Assembly (NCBI GenBank): GCA_019136935.1
Contig: JAGVTI010000065.1
Location: forward strand, 1 to 7,005
Reading direction: 5' to 3'
Source of the DNA: Deltaproteobacteria bacterium
GTDB lineage: Bacteria; Desulfobacterota; Syntrophia; Syntrophales; JAAYKM01
DNA length: 7,005 nt
The notes under the pieces were generated by a model. It searched no databases and was not told the DNA's origin. It saw only the letters and a list, made by a program, of their open reading frames with translations. The translations under genes and the position numbers were made by a program. Shown one piece after another: positions 1 to 6,417 of this stretch; within the stretch, counting starts at the first letter, position 1, and every line of letters begins with the position of its first letter.

Positions 1-1272
1 AAGGGGATCACCGAGCCCATCCAGGACCTTGCGGAAGCGACTCACAAGATCGCCGAAGGCAATCTCGATCATCGGATCAACATTGTCGCGGAAGACGAGA
101 TCGGCGTCCTGGTCAATTCATTCAACCAGATGACGAAAGACCTCAAGAAAAGCAAAGAAAACCTGCAGTTGGCCAATGCGGATCTGGAGGAGCGGAGAAA
201 ATACATGGAGGCCGTTTTGCTGCATGTTTCGGCGGGTATCCTGTCCCTGGATAGAAACGGCATTGTGACGACGATCAACCGGGCGGCGGAATTGATGCTG
301 GATATTCAGGCGGTCGACGTGCTCAACCGGCCCTGCAGCGGCATGCTGACCGCCGAGAACATGGCCGTCATCAATGAACTGCTGGATGAGGTCCGTACAA
401 GCGGCCGGGGTGTTGTGGAGAAACAGATCGAGCTGACCATCCGGGAACGGCCCCTGACGGTCCTGGTTACCATTACCGTCATTCATGAAGCCAAAGGGCA
501 GAATCTGGGAATGGTGCTGGTTTTCGAAGACCTGACGCAGCTGCAGAAAGCGGAACGGGCGGCAGCCTGGCGGGAGGTCGCACGCCGGATGGCCCATGAA
601 ATCAAGAATCCCCTGACGCCGGTTCAGCTTTCCGCACAGAGGTTGCAGCGGCGTTACGGCGATAAACTGGGTGATGACGGCCAGATTTTTCAGGAATGTA
701 CCGATACCATTATCAGTCAGGTGGAGGTTCTGAAGAACCTGGTGAACGAATTTTCCCGCTACGCCCGAATGCCGGTTACCACGCCCGCTTTGAACGATTT
801 GAACGCGACGGTTCACGACCCGATCCTTCTTTTCCAGGACGCCCATAAGGAGATCGCCTTTGAATTCAGTCCCGGGCCGGACATCCCGCCTCTGTATCTC
901 GATGTGGAACAGATCCGCCGTGTCATGGTCAATCTGCTGGACAATGCCGTCGCCGCCATGAATAATGTGGAAGGCCGCATAGAAGTGACGACCCGCTATG
1001 ATTCCGAGGCCAGAAAAGCCCTGGTGGCCGTTGCGGATAACGGCTGCGGTGTCCCCGTTCGGCATACGGCAAAGATATTCGAGCCTTATTTTTCGACGAA
1101 GAAATCCGGGACCGGTCTCGGCCTGGCCATTGTCAACTCGATTATCGCCGATCACAACGGGTCGGTGACGGTCCGGGCCAACGTCCCGTCCGGAACGGTG
1201 GTGGCCTTTGAACTACCCGTGCCGGAGGTGGCCGGGGAACATGAAGAAAGCAGGCAAAGCGGGGCCGGATAA
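1..1272 (+). CDS. ntrY: NtrY-like sensor histidine kinase, C-terminal part (5' end cut by window)
   Basis: This is a membrane-sensor kinase that would autophosphorylate on histidine and pass phosphate to the response regulator encoded just downstream. The reading frame is open from base 1, so 423 C-terminal residues are visible; family members normally have N-terminal membrane helices and a sensor region, here outside the window. Visible domains: HAMP (about 1-45, with the DEIG...FN.M pattern), a coiled-coil linker (45-70), PAS (about 69-178), a HisKA dimerisation domain with H-box AHEIKNPLTP (phospho-accepting His 199, bases 595-597), and a HATPase domain with N-box NLLDNA (311-316), G1 box DNGCGVP (346-352) and G2 box GTGLGLA (370-376). 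All catalytic motifs look intact. The H-box sequence and the adjacent NtrX-like regulator favour NtrY over other PAS kinases. Family assignment is strong; a role in nitrogen control is inferred from the family, not shown here. Confidence 0.88.
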   Translation, partial: KGITEPIQDLAEATHKIAEGNLDHRINIVAEDEIGVLVNSFNQMTKDLKKSKENLQLANADLEERRKYMEAVLLHVSAGILSLDRNGIVTTINRAAELMLDIQAVDVLNRPCSGMLTAENMAVINELLDEVRTSGRGVVEKQIELTIRERPLTVLVTITVIHEAKGQNLGMVLVFEDLTQLQKAERAAAWREVARRMAHEIKNPLTPVQLSAQRLQRRYGDKLGDDGQIFQECTDTIISQVEVLKNLVNEFSRYARMPVTTPALNDLNATVHDPILLFQDAHKEIAFEFSPGPDIPPLYLDVEQIRRVMVNLLDNAVAAMNNVEGRIEVTTRYDSEARKALVAVADNGCGVPVRHTAKIFEPYFSTKKSGTGLGLAIVNSIIADHNGSVTVRANVPSGTVVAFELPVPEVAGEHEESRQSGAG

Positions 1273-1305
1273 ACGCGGGTTTGGTTCCGTGTGAACAAAT
1301 GATGT

Positions 1306-1329
1306 CGGTCCGGGTGGAAGGACGGACCG
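1306..1329 (+). other. Inverted repeat between kinase and regulator genes
   Basis: Arms CGGTCCG (1306-1312) and CGGACCG (1323-1329) pair perfectly over 7 bp around a 10-nt loop, and a G-U pair can extend the stem by one. No T-run follows, so it is not a typical intrinsic terminator. It sits in the 80-bp gap 24 bp before the ntrX start, where it could affect mRNA processing or translation of the downstream gene. Function is unknown and it may be chance. Confidence 0.3.
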
Positions 1330-1352
1330 GGAGATGTGTGGGATAAGCTGAT

Positions 1353-2717
1353 ATGAAAAGAACCGTTTTAATCGTCGATGATGAAGAGAGTATCTGTCAT
1401 TCCTTAAGCGGAATCCTTTTGGACGAAGGTTACGAGGTCCTGACGGCGAACAGCGGGGAAGATGCCATCAAAGTGGTCGATGAGGAACTGCCCAACCTGG
1501 TCCTTCTGGATATCTGGCTTCCGGGCATGGATGGAATCGAGACCTTAAAGCAGATCCGGGCCGATCATCCCCAGGTCCGGGTGATCATGATGTCCGGTCA
1601 CGGCACGATCGAAACGGCCGTGAAGGCGACGAAACTGGGGGCCTTCGATTTTATCGAAAAGCCCCTTTCGCTGGAGAAGGTGATCCTCGTTGTGGACCAC
1701 GCCCTGGACATGGTTCGGCTGGAGGAGGAAAACCTGATCCTGAAGCAGAAGATCGTTCAGGATTATGAACTGACCGGTGAGAGCGAACCGATCGTTGCGT
1801 TGAAGGAGATGATCTGCATTGTTGCGCCCACCAATGCCTGGATCCTGATCATGGGAGAAAACGGTACGGGCAAGGAACTGGTGGCCCGTTCCATCCACCG
1901 GAAAAGCAAACGGGCCAACCGGCCTTTTATCGAGGTCAATTGTGCCGCGATTCCGGAAGAATTGATTGAAAGCGAGCTCTTCGGGCATGAGAAAGGGGCG
2001 TTTACCGGGGCGACGGCGGCCAAACGGGGCAAATTCGACCTGGCCCACGAAGGAACGATTTTCCTGGACGAGGTCGCCGATATGAGTCTCAAGGCCCAGG
2101 CCAAGATCCTCAGGATTCTTCAGGAAAAGAAGTTCGAACGGGTGGGCGGGACCAAGCCCATTTCCATGGATGTCCGGGTCCTGGCCGCGACGAACAAGGA
2201 TCTGGAGAAGGAGATGGAGGCGGGGCGCTTCAGGCAGGACCTCTACTACCGGCTGAACGTCATTCCGCTGATTGTGCCGCCGCTGCGCGATAGAAAACAG
2301 GATATCCCGGTGCTGGTAAGGCGCTTCCTGAAGGATTTCGCCCAGCGGGAGGGGGATTCGGAAAAAATCATCACCGATGAGGCCCTTGCCCTGTTCATGG
2401 ATCACGACTGGCCGGGCAATGTCCGTGAGTTGAAAAATTTCACGGAGAGGCTGGTCATCATGACGCCGGGAATGACGATCACGGGCAAGGATGTCCCCCA
2501 GCTGGAGAAGGAACTCCACGGCGAGATTCCGGAAGAGCTGGCGAAGATGGCCGATTCGTACCGGGCCGCCAAGGTCGAATTCGAAAAGAGCTTCATCGCC
2601 CGCAAGCTGCAGGAGTTCGACGGCAACATTTCCAGAACAGCGGTGGCCATGGGCCTGGAGCGCAGAAACCTCCACCGGAAAATCACGGCCTACGGCCTGG
2701 AAACGAAGGGGGATTGA
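1353..2717 (+). CDS. ntrX: NtrX-like sigma-54-dependent response regulator
   Basis: This is a cytoplasmic transcription activator: phosphorylation of the receiver is expected to let the AAA+ ring remodel sigma-54 RNA polymerase at -24/-12 promoters. It is 454 residues, full length for the NtrC/NtrX class. Receiver domain (1-120) has the acidic pair Asp9/Asp10, phospho-acceptor Asp53 (in LLDIWLPGMDG), Ser81 and Lys103. The AAA+ domain (about 140-370) has Walker A GENGTGKE (168-175), the sigma-54 contact loop GAFTGA (215-220), Walker B IFLDE (236-240), the RFRQDLYYRLN segment (292-302) and sensor-II-region WPGNVREL (353-360). A Fis-type helix-turn-helix lies at about 412-450. The receiver-to-AAA+ linker resembles NtrX more than NtrC or AtoC, and the NtrY-like gene upstream supports this. 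The ATG at 1353 has only a weak GGGA ribosome site (1340-1343), so translation may depend partly on the upstream gene. Confidence 0.9.
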   Translation: MKRTVLIVDDEESICHSLSGILLDEGYEVLTANSGEDAIKVVDEELPNLVLLDIWLPGMDGIETLKQIRADHPQVRVIMMSGHGTIETAVKATKLGAFDFIEKPLSLEKVILVVDHALDMVRLEEENLILKQKIVQDYELTGESEPIVALKEMICIVAPTNAWILIMGENGTGKELVARSIHRKSKRANRPFIEVNCAAIPEELIESELFGHEKGAFTGATAAKRGKFDLAHEGTIFLDEVADMSLKAQAKILRILQEKKFERVGGTKPISMDVRVLAATNKDLEKEMEAGRFRQDLYYRLNVIPLIVPPLRDRKQDIPVLVRRFLKDFAQREGDSEKIITDEALALFMDHDWPGNVRELKNFTERLVIMTPGMTITGKDVPQLEKELHGEIPEELAKMADSYRAAKVEFEKSFIARKLQEFDGNISRTAVAMGLERRNLHRKITAYGLETKGD

Positions 2718-2762
2718 AGCGACCGGAGATTCATTAATATCAGAGTATTACATCATGTTCCG

Positions 2763-2806
2763 CTGAAAAACCTGGATAGTGTCCCCAAGTTTCAGAGTCT
2801 TTTTTT
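2763..2806 (+). terminator. Possible terminator after ntrX
   Basis: CTGAAA (2763-2768) pairs with TTTCAG (2790-2795). Inside, GGA and TCC can form a small inner stem, and a run of seven T residues follows at 2800-2806. A 4-nt gap before the T-run and a large loop make it a weak intrinsic terminator. Its place between convergent genes fits the role, and its T-run overlaps the stop codon of the minus-strand gene. Confidence 0.3.
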
Positions 2807-3659
2807 AAATTTTGGTGACAAGATTATAACTTTCTCTCTTATGCTTCAATCGAATATACAGATCTCCAAGATAACCGCCAATCCAACCCTTAATAATTGA
2901 TGCAAGCAATCCGTAAGAAATCATGTAAATGGAGGAAAGGGATGAAATTTCTTCGCCGGATATTATCTGGCAAAGAATGATCAACGGAAACGAAAGTGCA
3001 CCGACAACTCCGCCATGAAGCATTCCGGAATGCCGAGCGACGATAGTGGCAATGAAACCAGGTAGAATGAATATAATATAACTCACAAAAATTATAAGCA
3101 GCCCCAGCCCCATTTGAGTCAGTACTTTCAAAACAGGGATGTCTGAGAAGATCAAATGTAAAACTAGCGCGCATGCCATGCCAAGGATAACGGCCTTAAG
3201 TTCTATGGTTTTTTGTTTATCCCGCTTATTTTGAGTAATAATAATTTTACCGGGAGATGTAACGAGGAATTTTTTATGAATTAATGCCGAAATTGTAATA
3301 AGAAAAACAGCGGGCAACAGGAGAAAGGCCAGTGCAAAGCCAAAAACGTTTCCCCCTGCTTTAAATGGGAGAGCCATTATACAGAAGTTAACAATCAAGA
3401 AATTTATTGAAACCAGCCATAAATTGAATTTCTTCCATTCTGAATGACTGACAAGAAAGATGTAAAGGAAATTTAAGCATACGAGGAATAGATATCCCAA
3501 TGGTTCTAAAACGAAATGAAAATCATAACAATCAGCAATGGCCATCAAATACGGCAAGGACATAAGTGCCAAGGATATCGAAAAGAATAATCCTGACAGC
3601 AGATATGTTGTTTGGTTTTTCAGCTTAATATCTCCAAATAGGATATTAGATATGTCCAT
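2805..3659 (-). CDS. Unrecognised multi-pass membrane protein in AT-rich island
   Basis: I do not recognise a family for this 284-residue protein. It is strongly hydrophobic, with about eight candidate membrane helices (roughly 18-41, 50-70, 79-97, 104-127, 153-170, 177-200, 213-232 and 243-262). A basic loop (128-152, rich in Lys/Arg) divides it into two four-helix halves, and a basic tail (269-276) follows the last helix. The second half has glycine-rich helices (for example GGVVGAL and GGYLGDLY), suggesting close helix packing. No catalytic or ligand-binding motif stands out. The ATG at 3659 is supported by a GGGGGA ribosome site about 5 nt upstream. Base composition and codon choice (many AAA, ATT, TTT and TTA codons) are visibly AT-richer than all neighbours, suggesting horizontal acquisition. 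It is convergent with ntrX, 149 bp from the M48 gene, and has no clear promoter of its own. That it is a real gene is likely; its function is unknown. Confidence 0.7.
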   Translation of the reverse strand: MDISNILFGDIKLKNQTTYLLSGLFFSISLALMSLPYLMAIADCYDFHFVLEPLGYLFLVCLNFLYIFLVSHSEWKKFNLWLVSINFLIVNFCIMALPFKAGGNVFGFALAFLLLPAVFLITISALIHKKFLVTSPGKIIITQNKRDKQKTIELKAVILGMACALVLHLIFSDIPVLKVLTQMGLGLLIIFVSYIIFILPGFIATIVARHSGMLHGGVVGALSFPLIILCQIISGEEISSLSSIYMISYGLLASIIKGWIGGYLGDLYIRLKHKRESYNLVTKI

Positions 3660-3808
3660 GTATTCCCCCGTAGTTTAATTTTATAAGGCGTTTAAAAGGC
3701 GGACGCCATAAGGGTTTTTGTCAACTTTTTTTGGCCTGTCACTTTTTGATGGATTCAGAAAAACATATGCCAATTCCATCATTTCCTGCTCGTGACACGC
3801 TCCAAGAC
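3660..3808. other. AT-rich spacer with nested inverted repeats
   Basis: No gene is supported here. Three inverted repeats are visible: TGATGGA (3747-3753) with TCCATCA (3775-3781), nested inside TGTCAC (3737-3742) and GTGACA (3792-3797), and separately GGCGT (3687-3691) with ACGCC (3703-3707). None is followed by a T-run on the minus strand, so none is a clear terminator for the M48 gene, although the nested pair lies just past its stop. A TTGACA hexamer exists on the minus strand (3724 to 3719) but lacks a properly spaced -10. Confidence 0.3.
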
Positions 3809-4924
3809 TCATTTCCCCTTGCAGCCCTTCTTGATCCGGTCCCATTCCCGCTCCAGGCGGGGGAAGGCCGGTGACGACGGGCGGGGGCTTGCGGCTGCGG
3901 CCGCTTTCATTTTTGCGATACGCTCGGCTGTGTCAGGGTGAGTGGCCAGGTATTTCAAAACACGGGGAACATTAGCGTTTTTCGCGTCCTTCTCCTGAAG
4001 GGATTCAAAAAAGCCGATCAGGCCGCCGGGATCGATGCCCACGGACAGAAGCATTTTCATGCCCTCCCGGTCCGCTTCCTCTTCATCCTTCCTGCTGTAG
4101 CTGAGCATGGCCAGATTGTGAGCGATTTTTGCGCCATAAACCACCGCGCCGGTGACGTCTCCGGAGACGGCGCTCAGGATCAGGCCCGTCGAGGAGTCCG
4201 CGATGATCCGCTTTGTGGCGTGGCGCCTGGTGATGTGCTGAATTTCATGGGCCAGGACTCCCGCCAGTGCGTCCGGCGACTTTGTTTTTTCAAGAAGGCC
4301 CCGGAACACGACAATGCTCCCGCCGGGCAGGGCCACGGCATTCACGATGTTCGTATCCGTCACATAAATGCTTATATTGTAAGGGATTTTTTCTTTTTCC
4401 GTCAGGCGCAAGACCATCTGCTGCAGCGCCGCGGTCAGTTTCGGGTTCCGGCATCGGTGGTCTTCCGGGGCCAGGACATTCAGTGCGGATTTTCCGAGTC
4501 CCGCTTCCCACGCGACCGGCACATAGGGCGTGATGACGGAGGCGGCGAAGGGTATCCCCCAGGCATAGACGAAAACAGTGATGGCGGCGACGGCGACGGC
4601 GGCCAGCAGGGTGAGGCGGAACCGGGCGCTTCGCCGGGCCGGGTTGTGAAAACGCTGCGCCTTCTGCGGCGTGAATTCATTAAGATGGATGAGAAATTCG
4701 TGGTCTTCGACAATCAGGATTTCCGGGATGTCGCTACCCTTTTCAAACCGGACCGGGTCGTTTCCGTAAAAGCCCGCAACCTGCCGGATTTCCTGATAAG
4801 ACCAATAGATTGCCGTGCCGTCGGCTAAGGTCAGTTTCAGGCCGTTGATCGACAATTCGACGCGGACCGGTTCCTTGTCCGCCGTTTTCCCATCCAGATA
4901 GTATCCCGGCCAGGTTGTCTGCAT
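3809..4924 (-). CDS. Membrane-anchored M48-family zinc metallopeptidase
   Basis: This is a 371-residue peptidase of the M48 (Ste24/HtpX/BepA-type) superfamily, expected to cleave misfolded or specific envelope proteins. The zinc site is complete: HEIQH at 226-230 (His226, catalytic Glu227, His230; bases 4235-4249) and the third ligand Glu281 in the SRKDEEEAD segment (277-285). The conserved LATHPDTAERI signature is at 326-336. Residues 1-90 are a soluble, beta-rich-looking domain of the kind found ahead of some M48 domains (I recall it as DUF7092 in Pfam). A single helix (about 103-122) follows a basic stretch, so the N-domain is predicted cytoplasmic and the peptidase periplasmic. There is no TPR tail as in BepA. 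The C-terminus is basic and lysine-rich. The ATG at 4924 has GAGGA 9 nt upstream. It lies 18 bp after the DUF898 gene, so co-transcription is likely. Its substrate is unknown. Confidence 0.88.
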   Translation of the reverse strand: MQTTWPGYYLDGKTADKEPVRVELSINGLKLTLADGTAIYWSYQEIRQVAGFYGNDPVRFEKGSDIPEILIVEDHEFLIHLNEFTPQKAQRFHNPARRSARFRLTLLAAVAVAAITVFVYAWGIPFAASVITPYVPVAWEAGLGKSALNVLAPEDHRCRNPKLTAALQQMVLRLTEKEKIPYNISIYVTDTNIVNAVALPGGSIVVFRGLLEKTKSPDALAGVLAHEIQHITRRHATKRIIADSSTGLILSAVSGDVTGAVVYGAKIAHNLAMLSYSRKDEEEADREGMKMLLSVGIDPGGLIGFFESLQEKDAKNANVPRVLKYLATHPDTAERIAKMKAAAAASPRPSSPAFPRLEREWDRIKKGCKGK

Positions 4925-4942
4925 CGAACACCGTCCTCGTTT

Positions 4943-6019
4943 CTAAGCCAGGTCCATATCCAGTTCCAGGAAACCGCCGATTTCTTCTCCCGTGGCGGTG
5001 CTGAGTTGCGCATCCTGGACAATGGCCGCCATGTCCAGATGGCCATTGAGGGTCAGATGATCCATAACATAGCGCAGGGTTCTCACCTTGACCCAGGGCA
5101 GGCCAAAACCCAACGTTACCATGAGAAGCAATAAGTTGGAGATGTAAAGCCAGAAGTAGCCGCCGAACGTGATGGTGGTCTGGAAGCGGACCGTATCGAA
5201 GGTCATGTGGTTCCATGTGTATTTCTTGGAGAAATAACCGTAGATAAATTGTGAAATAAAGAACGAGATAACAAAGATAAACATCAACAGGGGGATGAGA
5301 AGCATCGTTGATCGGGATAACGGGGTGGCGATGTGGCTGATGATGGTCAAAAATGTGAGCACGATGGCGAAAACGACAGGTATAAAGGAGAGAACGTAGC
5401 GGCCGAATAAATCCGATCCTTTCCCGTCGAAGTCGAACCTTTTGGACCCGAAGAATGTTTTCTGCATGATATAGGCATTGATCCGCATGTCCCAATAGGG
5501 CCTGTAAAACCCCAGGGTAATGGCCATTAAACCGAGACCGCCGTAAAATATCCGGGCGAATTCCCACCATCGGCCGCGAAAGGAAAAGCGGATGCCCCGT
5601 AGCGCCGTCCGGCTGAGCCGGTATTTCCGCATGCCGATCATGGCAATGGGGAGGAAAATCAGAAACAGGATAAACGACATGATGATGCAGATAATGGTAA
5701 CCGGAAAGGGGGCGCCGAGAAGTTGCGGGGCATTCTGGAAAAACAGGAAGGGGATACCGAAAATCAGCATGGCCTTCAGCCAGCCGAAAAAGGTTTCTTT
5801 GCCGGTGCCCTGATAGGACAGCCGGTCGCCGCAGATGTCAATCTGGCTCCAGATGTACTTTCTGACTCGCGCCTTTCCCCAAAAATAATAAATGCCGAAG
5901 GTTACCAGGATAAGGAAAAGATTGACGATTTGAATACCGAAAAGGGTGCCGCCCGTGCCGCAAAACGTAAAATAATAGGACTTCGGTTTTTCCGTGGCCT
6001 TTTCTGCAGACTCTTCCAT
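4943..6019 (-). CDS. YjgN/DUF898-family multi-pass membrane protein
   Basis: This is a 358-residue inner-membrane protein of the DUF898 (YjgN) family, whose biochemical role is not established. After a short charged N-terminus (1-14) there are about seven hydrophobic segments (roughly 27-48, 83-95, 104-128, 156-175, 205-227, 238-263 and 284-305). Three copies of the family repeat are visible, at about 17-73, 144-201 and 278-330. Each has a hydrophobic stretch, a TFG or TLG turn, a tryptophan and basic residues (WGKARVRKYI, YWDMRINAYI, WVKVRTLRYV), and in the first two an F.F.G or LSYQG-like strand. The tail (345-358) is acidic. I chose the ATG at 6019, not the in-frame ATG at 6037, because a strong GGAGG ends 5 nt before 6019 whereas 6037 has no ribosome site. 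The M48 gene follows after 18 bp, suggesting joint function. A consensus promoter lies about 330 bp upstream. Confidence 0.85.
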   Translation of the reverse strand: MEESAEKATEKPKSYYFTFCGTGGTLFGIQIVNLFLILVTFGIYYFWGKARVRKYIWSQIDICGDRLSYQGTGKETFFGWLKAMLIFGIPFLFFQNAPQLLGAPFPVTIICIIMSFILFLIFLPIAMIGMRKYRLSRTALRGIRFSFRGRWWEFARIFYGGLGLMAITLGFYRPYWDMRINAYIMQKTFFGSKRFDFDGKGSDLFGRYVLSFIPVVFAIVLTFLTIISHIATPLSRSTMLLIPLLMFIFVISFFISQFIYGYFSKKYTWNHMTFDTVRFQTTITFGGYFWLYISNLLLLMVTLGFGLPWVKVRTLRYVMDHLTLNGHLDMAAIVQDAQLSTATGEEIGGFLELDMDLA

Positions 6020-6339
6020 GTTCGCCTCCTCTTTCATATTGCCGGAGATAAAACCGTGGCCTCGATGAGGACAACGGACCTCCCCGGATCGTTTCCGTTT
6101 ACTGTCGTCTTAAAGAAGCCAGAGCGATTGCCGTGCCGAAGCATCGAAAAATCAGTCAGATCGCTATATGATGGCGATCAATCCGTGTCCGTCCGGAAGA
6201 GATATAAACGGAATCCATCGCCGACATGATCGAAGAGAGAACGTCAATGAAACAGTTCGGAGGGGAAAGATGAGTCTAATTTGGGTTTAGGTGATGTCCT
6301 TGTGAAGTATGATCGTATTGCCCCATTTCCCCCGGTTTC
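6020..6339 (-). other. Long untranslated leader ahead of the DUF898 gene
   Basis: If transcription starts just after the TATAAT at 6346-6351, the mRNA has a leader of about 320 nt before the ATG at 6019. I see no convincing gene in it on either strand and no riboswitch consensus I can name. It contains a 6-bp hairpin, GATCGC (6159-6164) with GCGATC (6174-6179) around a 9-nt loop, and a sigma-54-like site at 6123-6138. A 16-codon ORF (6276-6326, minus) begins near the predicted start but its GGGGG lies too close to the ATG to be a good ribosome site. The leader could be regulatory or simply spacer. Confidence 0.35.
6123..6138 (-). promoter_or_regulatory. Candidate sigma-54 (-24/-12) promoter
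   Basis: Read on the minus strand the site is CGGCACGGCAATCGCT. Against the known consensus TGGCACG-N4-TTGCW it matches 10 of 12 defined positions, including the essential GG and GC separated by exactly 10 bases; the mismatches are the first T and the second T of TTGC. It points at the DUF898-M48 genes and would start transcription near 6112, giving a leader of about 90 nt. I did not recognise an activator-binding palindrome upstream, so this stays a candidate. Confidence 0.35.
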
Positions 6340-6345
6340 CGGCGC

Positions 6346-6375
6346 ATTATACTTACGTGATTTTGCTCTTGTCAA
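6346..6375 (-). promoter_or_regulatory. Consensus sigma-70 promoter facing the DUF898-M48 operon
   Basis: On the minus strand, a perfect TTGACA (6375 to 6370) and a perfect TATAAT (6351 to 6346) are separated by 18 bp, one more than the optimum. The predicted start is around 6339-6340. It lies 42 bp past the stop of the upstream flippase-like gene and about 330 bp before the DUF898 start, with no other gene between, so it most likely drives the DUF898 and M48 genes. An untranslated RNA as product is possible. Confidence 0.65.
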
Positions 6376-6417
6376 TGAAATTTCCCGCCAAGATGAGACA
6401 GGAATAGGTGATATATT

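Noticed and set aside
118..1155. Long minus-strand open frame opposite the kinase gene (345 codons)
   Set aside because: It lies wholly antisense to a gene with intact kinase motifs, and its product is rich in Gln, His, Arg and Gly with no recognisable domain, as expected for a GC-rich shadow frame.
1545..2675. Long minus-strand open frame opposite ntrX (376 codons)
   Set aside because: It is antisense to a complete, motif-rich regulator; the product is low-complexity and resembles no family.
2775..2799. Segment with TAGTGTCCCC that resembles some insertion-sequence ends
   Set aside because: I found no matching inverted end near the other edge of the AT-rich island (3660-3810) and no transposase remnant, so an insertion sequence is not supported.
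3719..3724. TTGACA on the minus strand as -35 of the orphan membrane gene
   Set aside because: No TATAAT-like hexamer lies 15-19 bp downstream; the nearest candidates (3678-3685) are over 30 bp away.
3747..3781. 7-bp inverted repeat as terminator for the M48 gene
   Set aside because: On the minus strand it is followed by A residues rather than T, and the loop is over 20 nt.
2751..3790. Similar short segments at both island edges (CATCATGTTCCGCTG at 2751 and CATCATTTCCTGCTC at 3777) as possible target-site repeats
   Set aside because: The match beyond CATCAT needs gaps and mismatches, so it is too weak to claim as a duplication or attachment site.
3938..4828. Plus-strand open frame opposite the M48 gene (296 codons)
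   Set aside because: It is antisense to the peptidase with its intact HEIQH motif; no domain or ribosome site supports it.
4743..5570. Minus-strand frame of 275 codons overlapping the DUF898 and M48 genes
   Set aside because: It overlaps two well-supported genes in another frame and its sequence is His/Arg/Pro-rich without domain features.
5723..6229. Plus-strand open frame of 168 codons running into the leader region
   Set aside because: It is mostly antisense to the DUF898 gene; only its end reaches non-coding DNA, and no family or ribosome site supports it.
6276..6326. 16-codon minus-strand ORF near the predicted transcript start, as a leader peptide
   Set aside because: The GGGGG is only about 3 nt from the ATG, the peptide has no run of a single amino acid typical of attenuators, and no paired terminator/antiterminator structure was seen.
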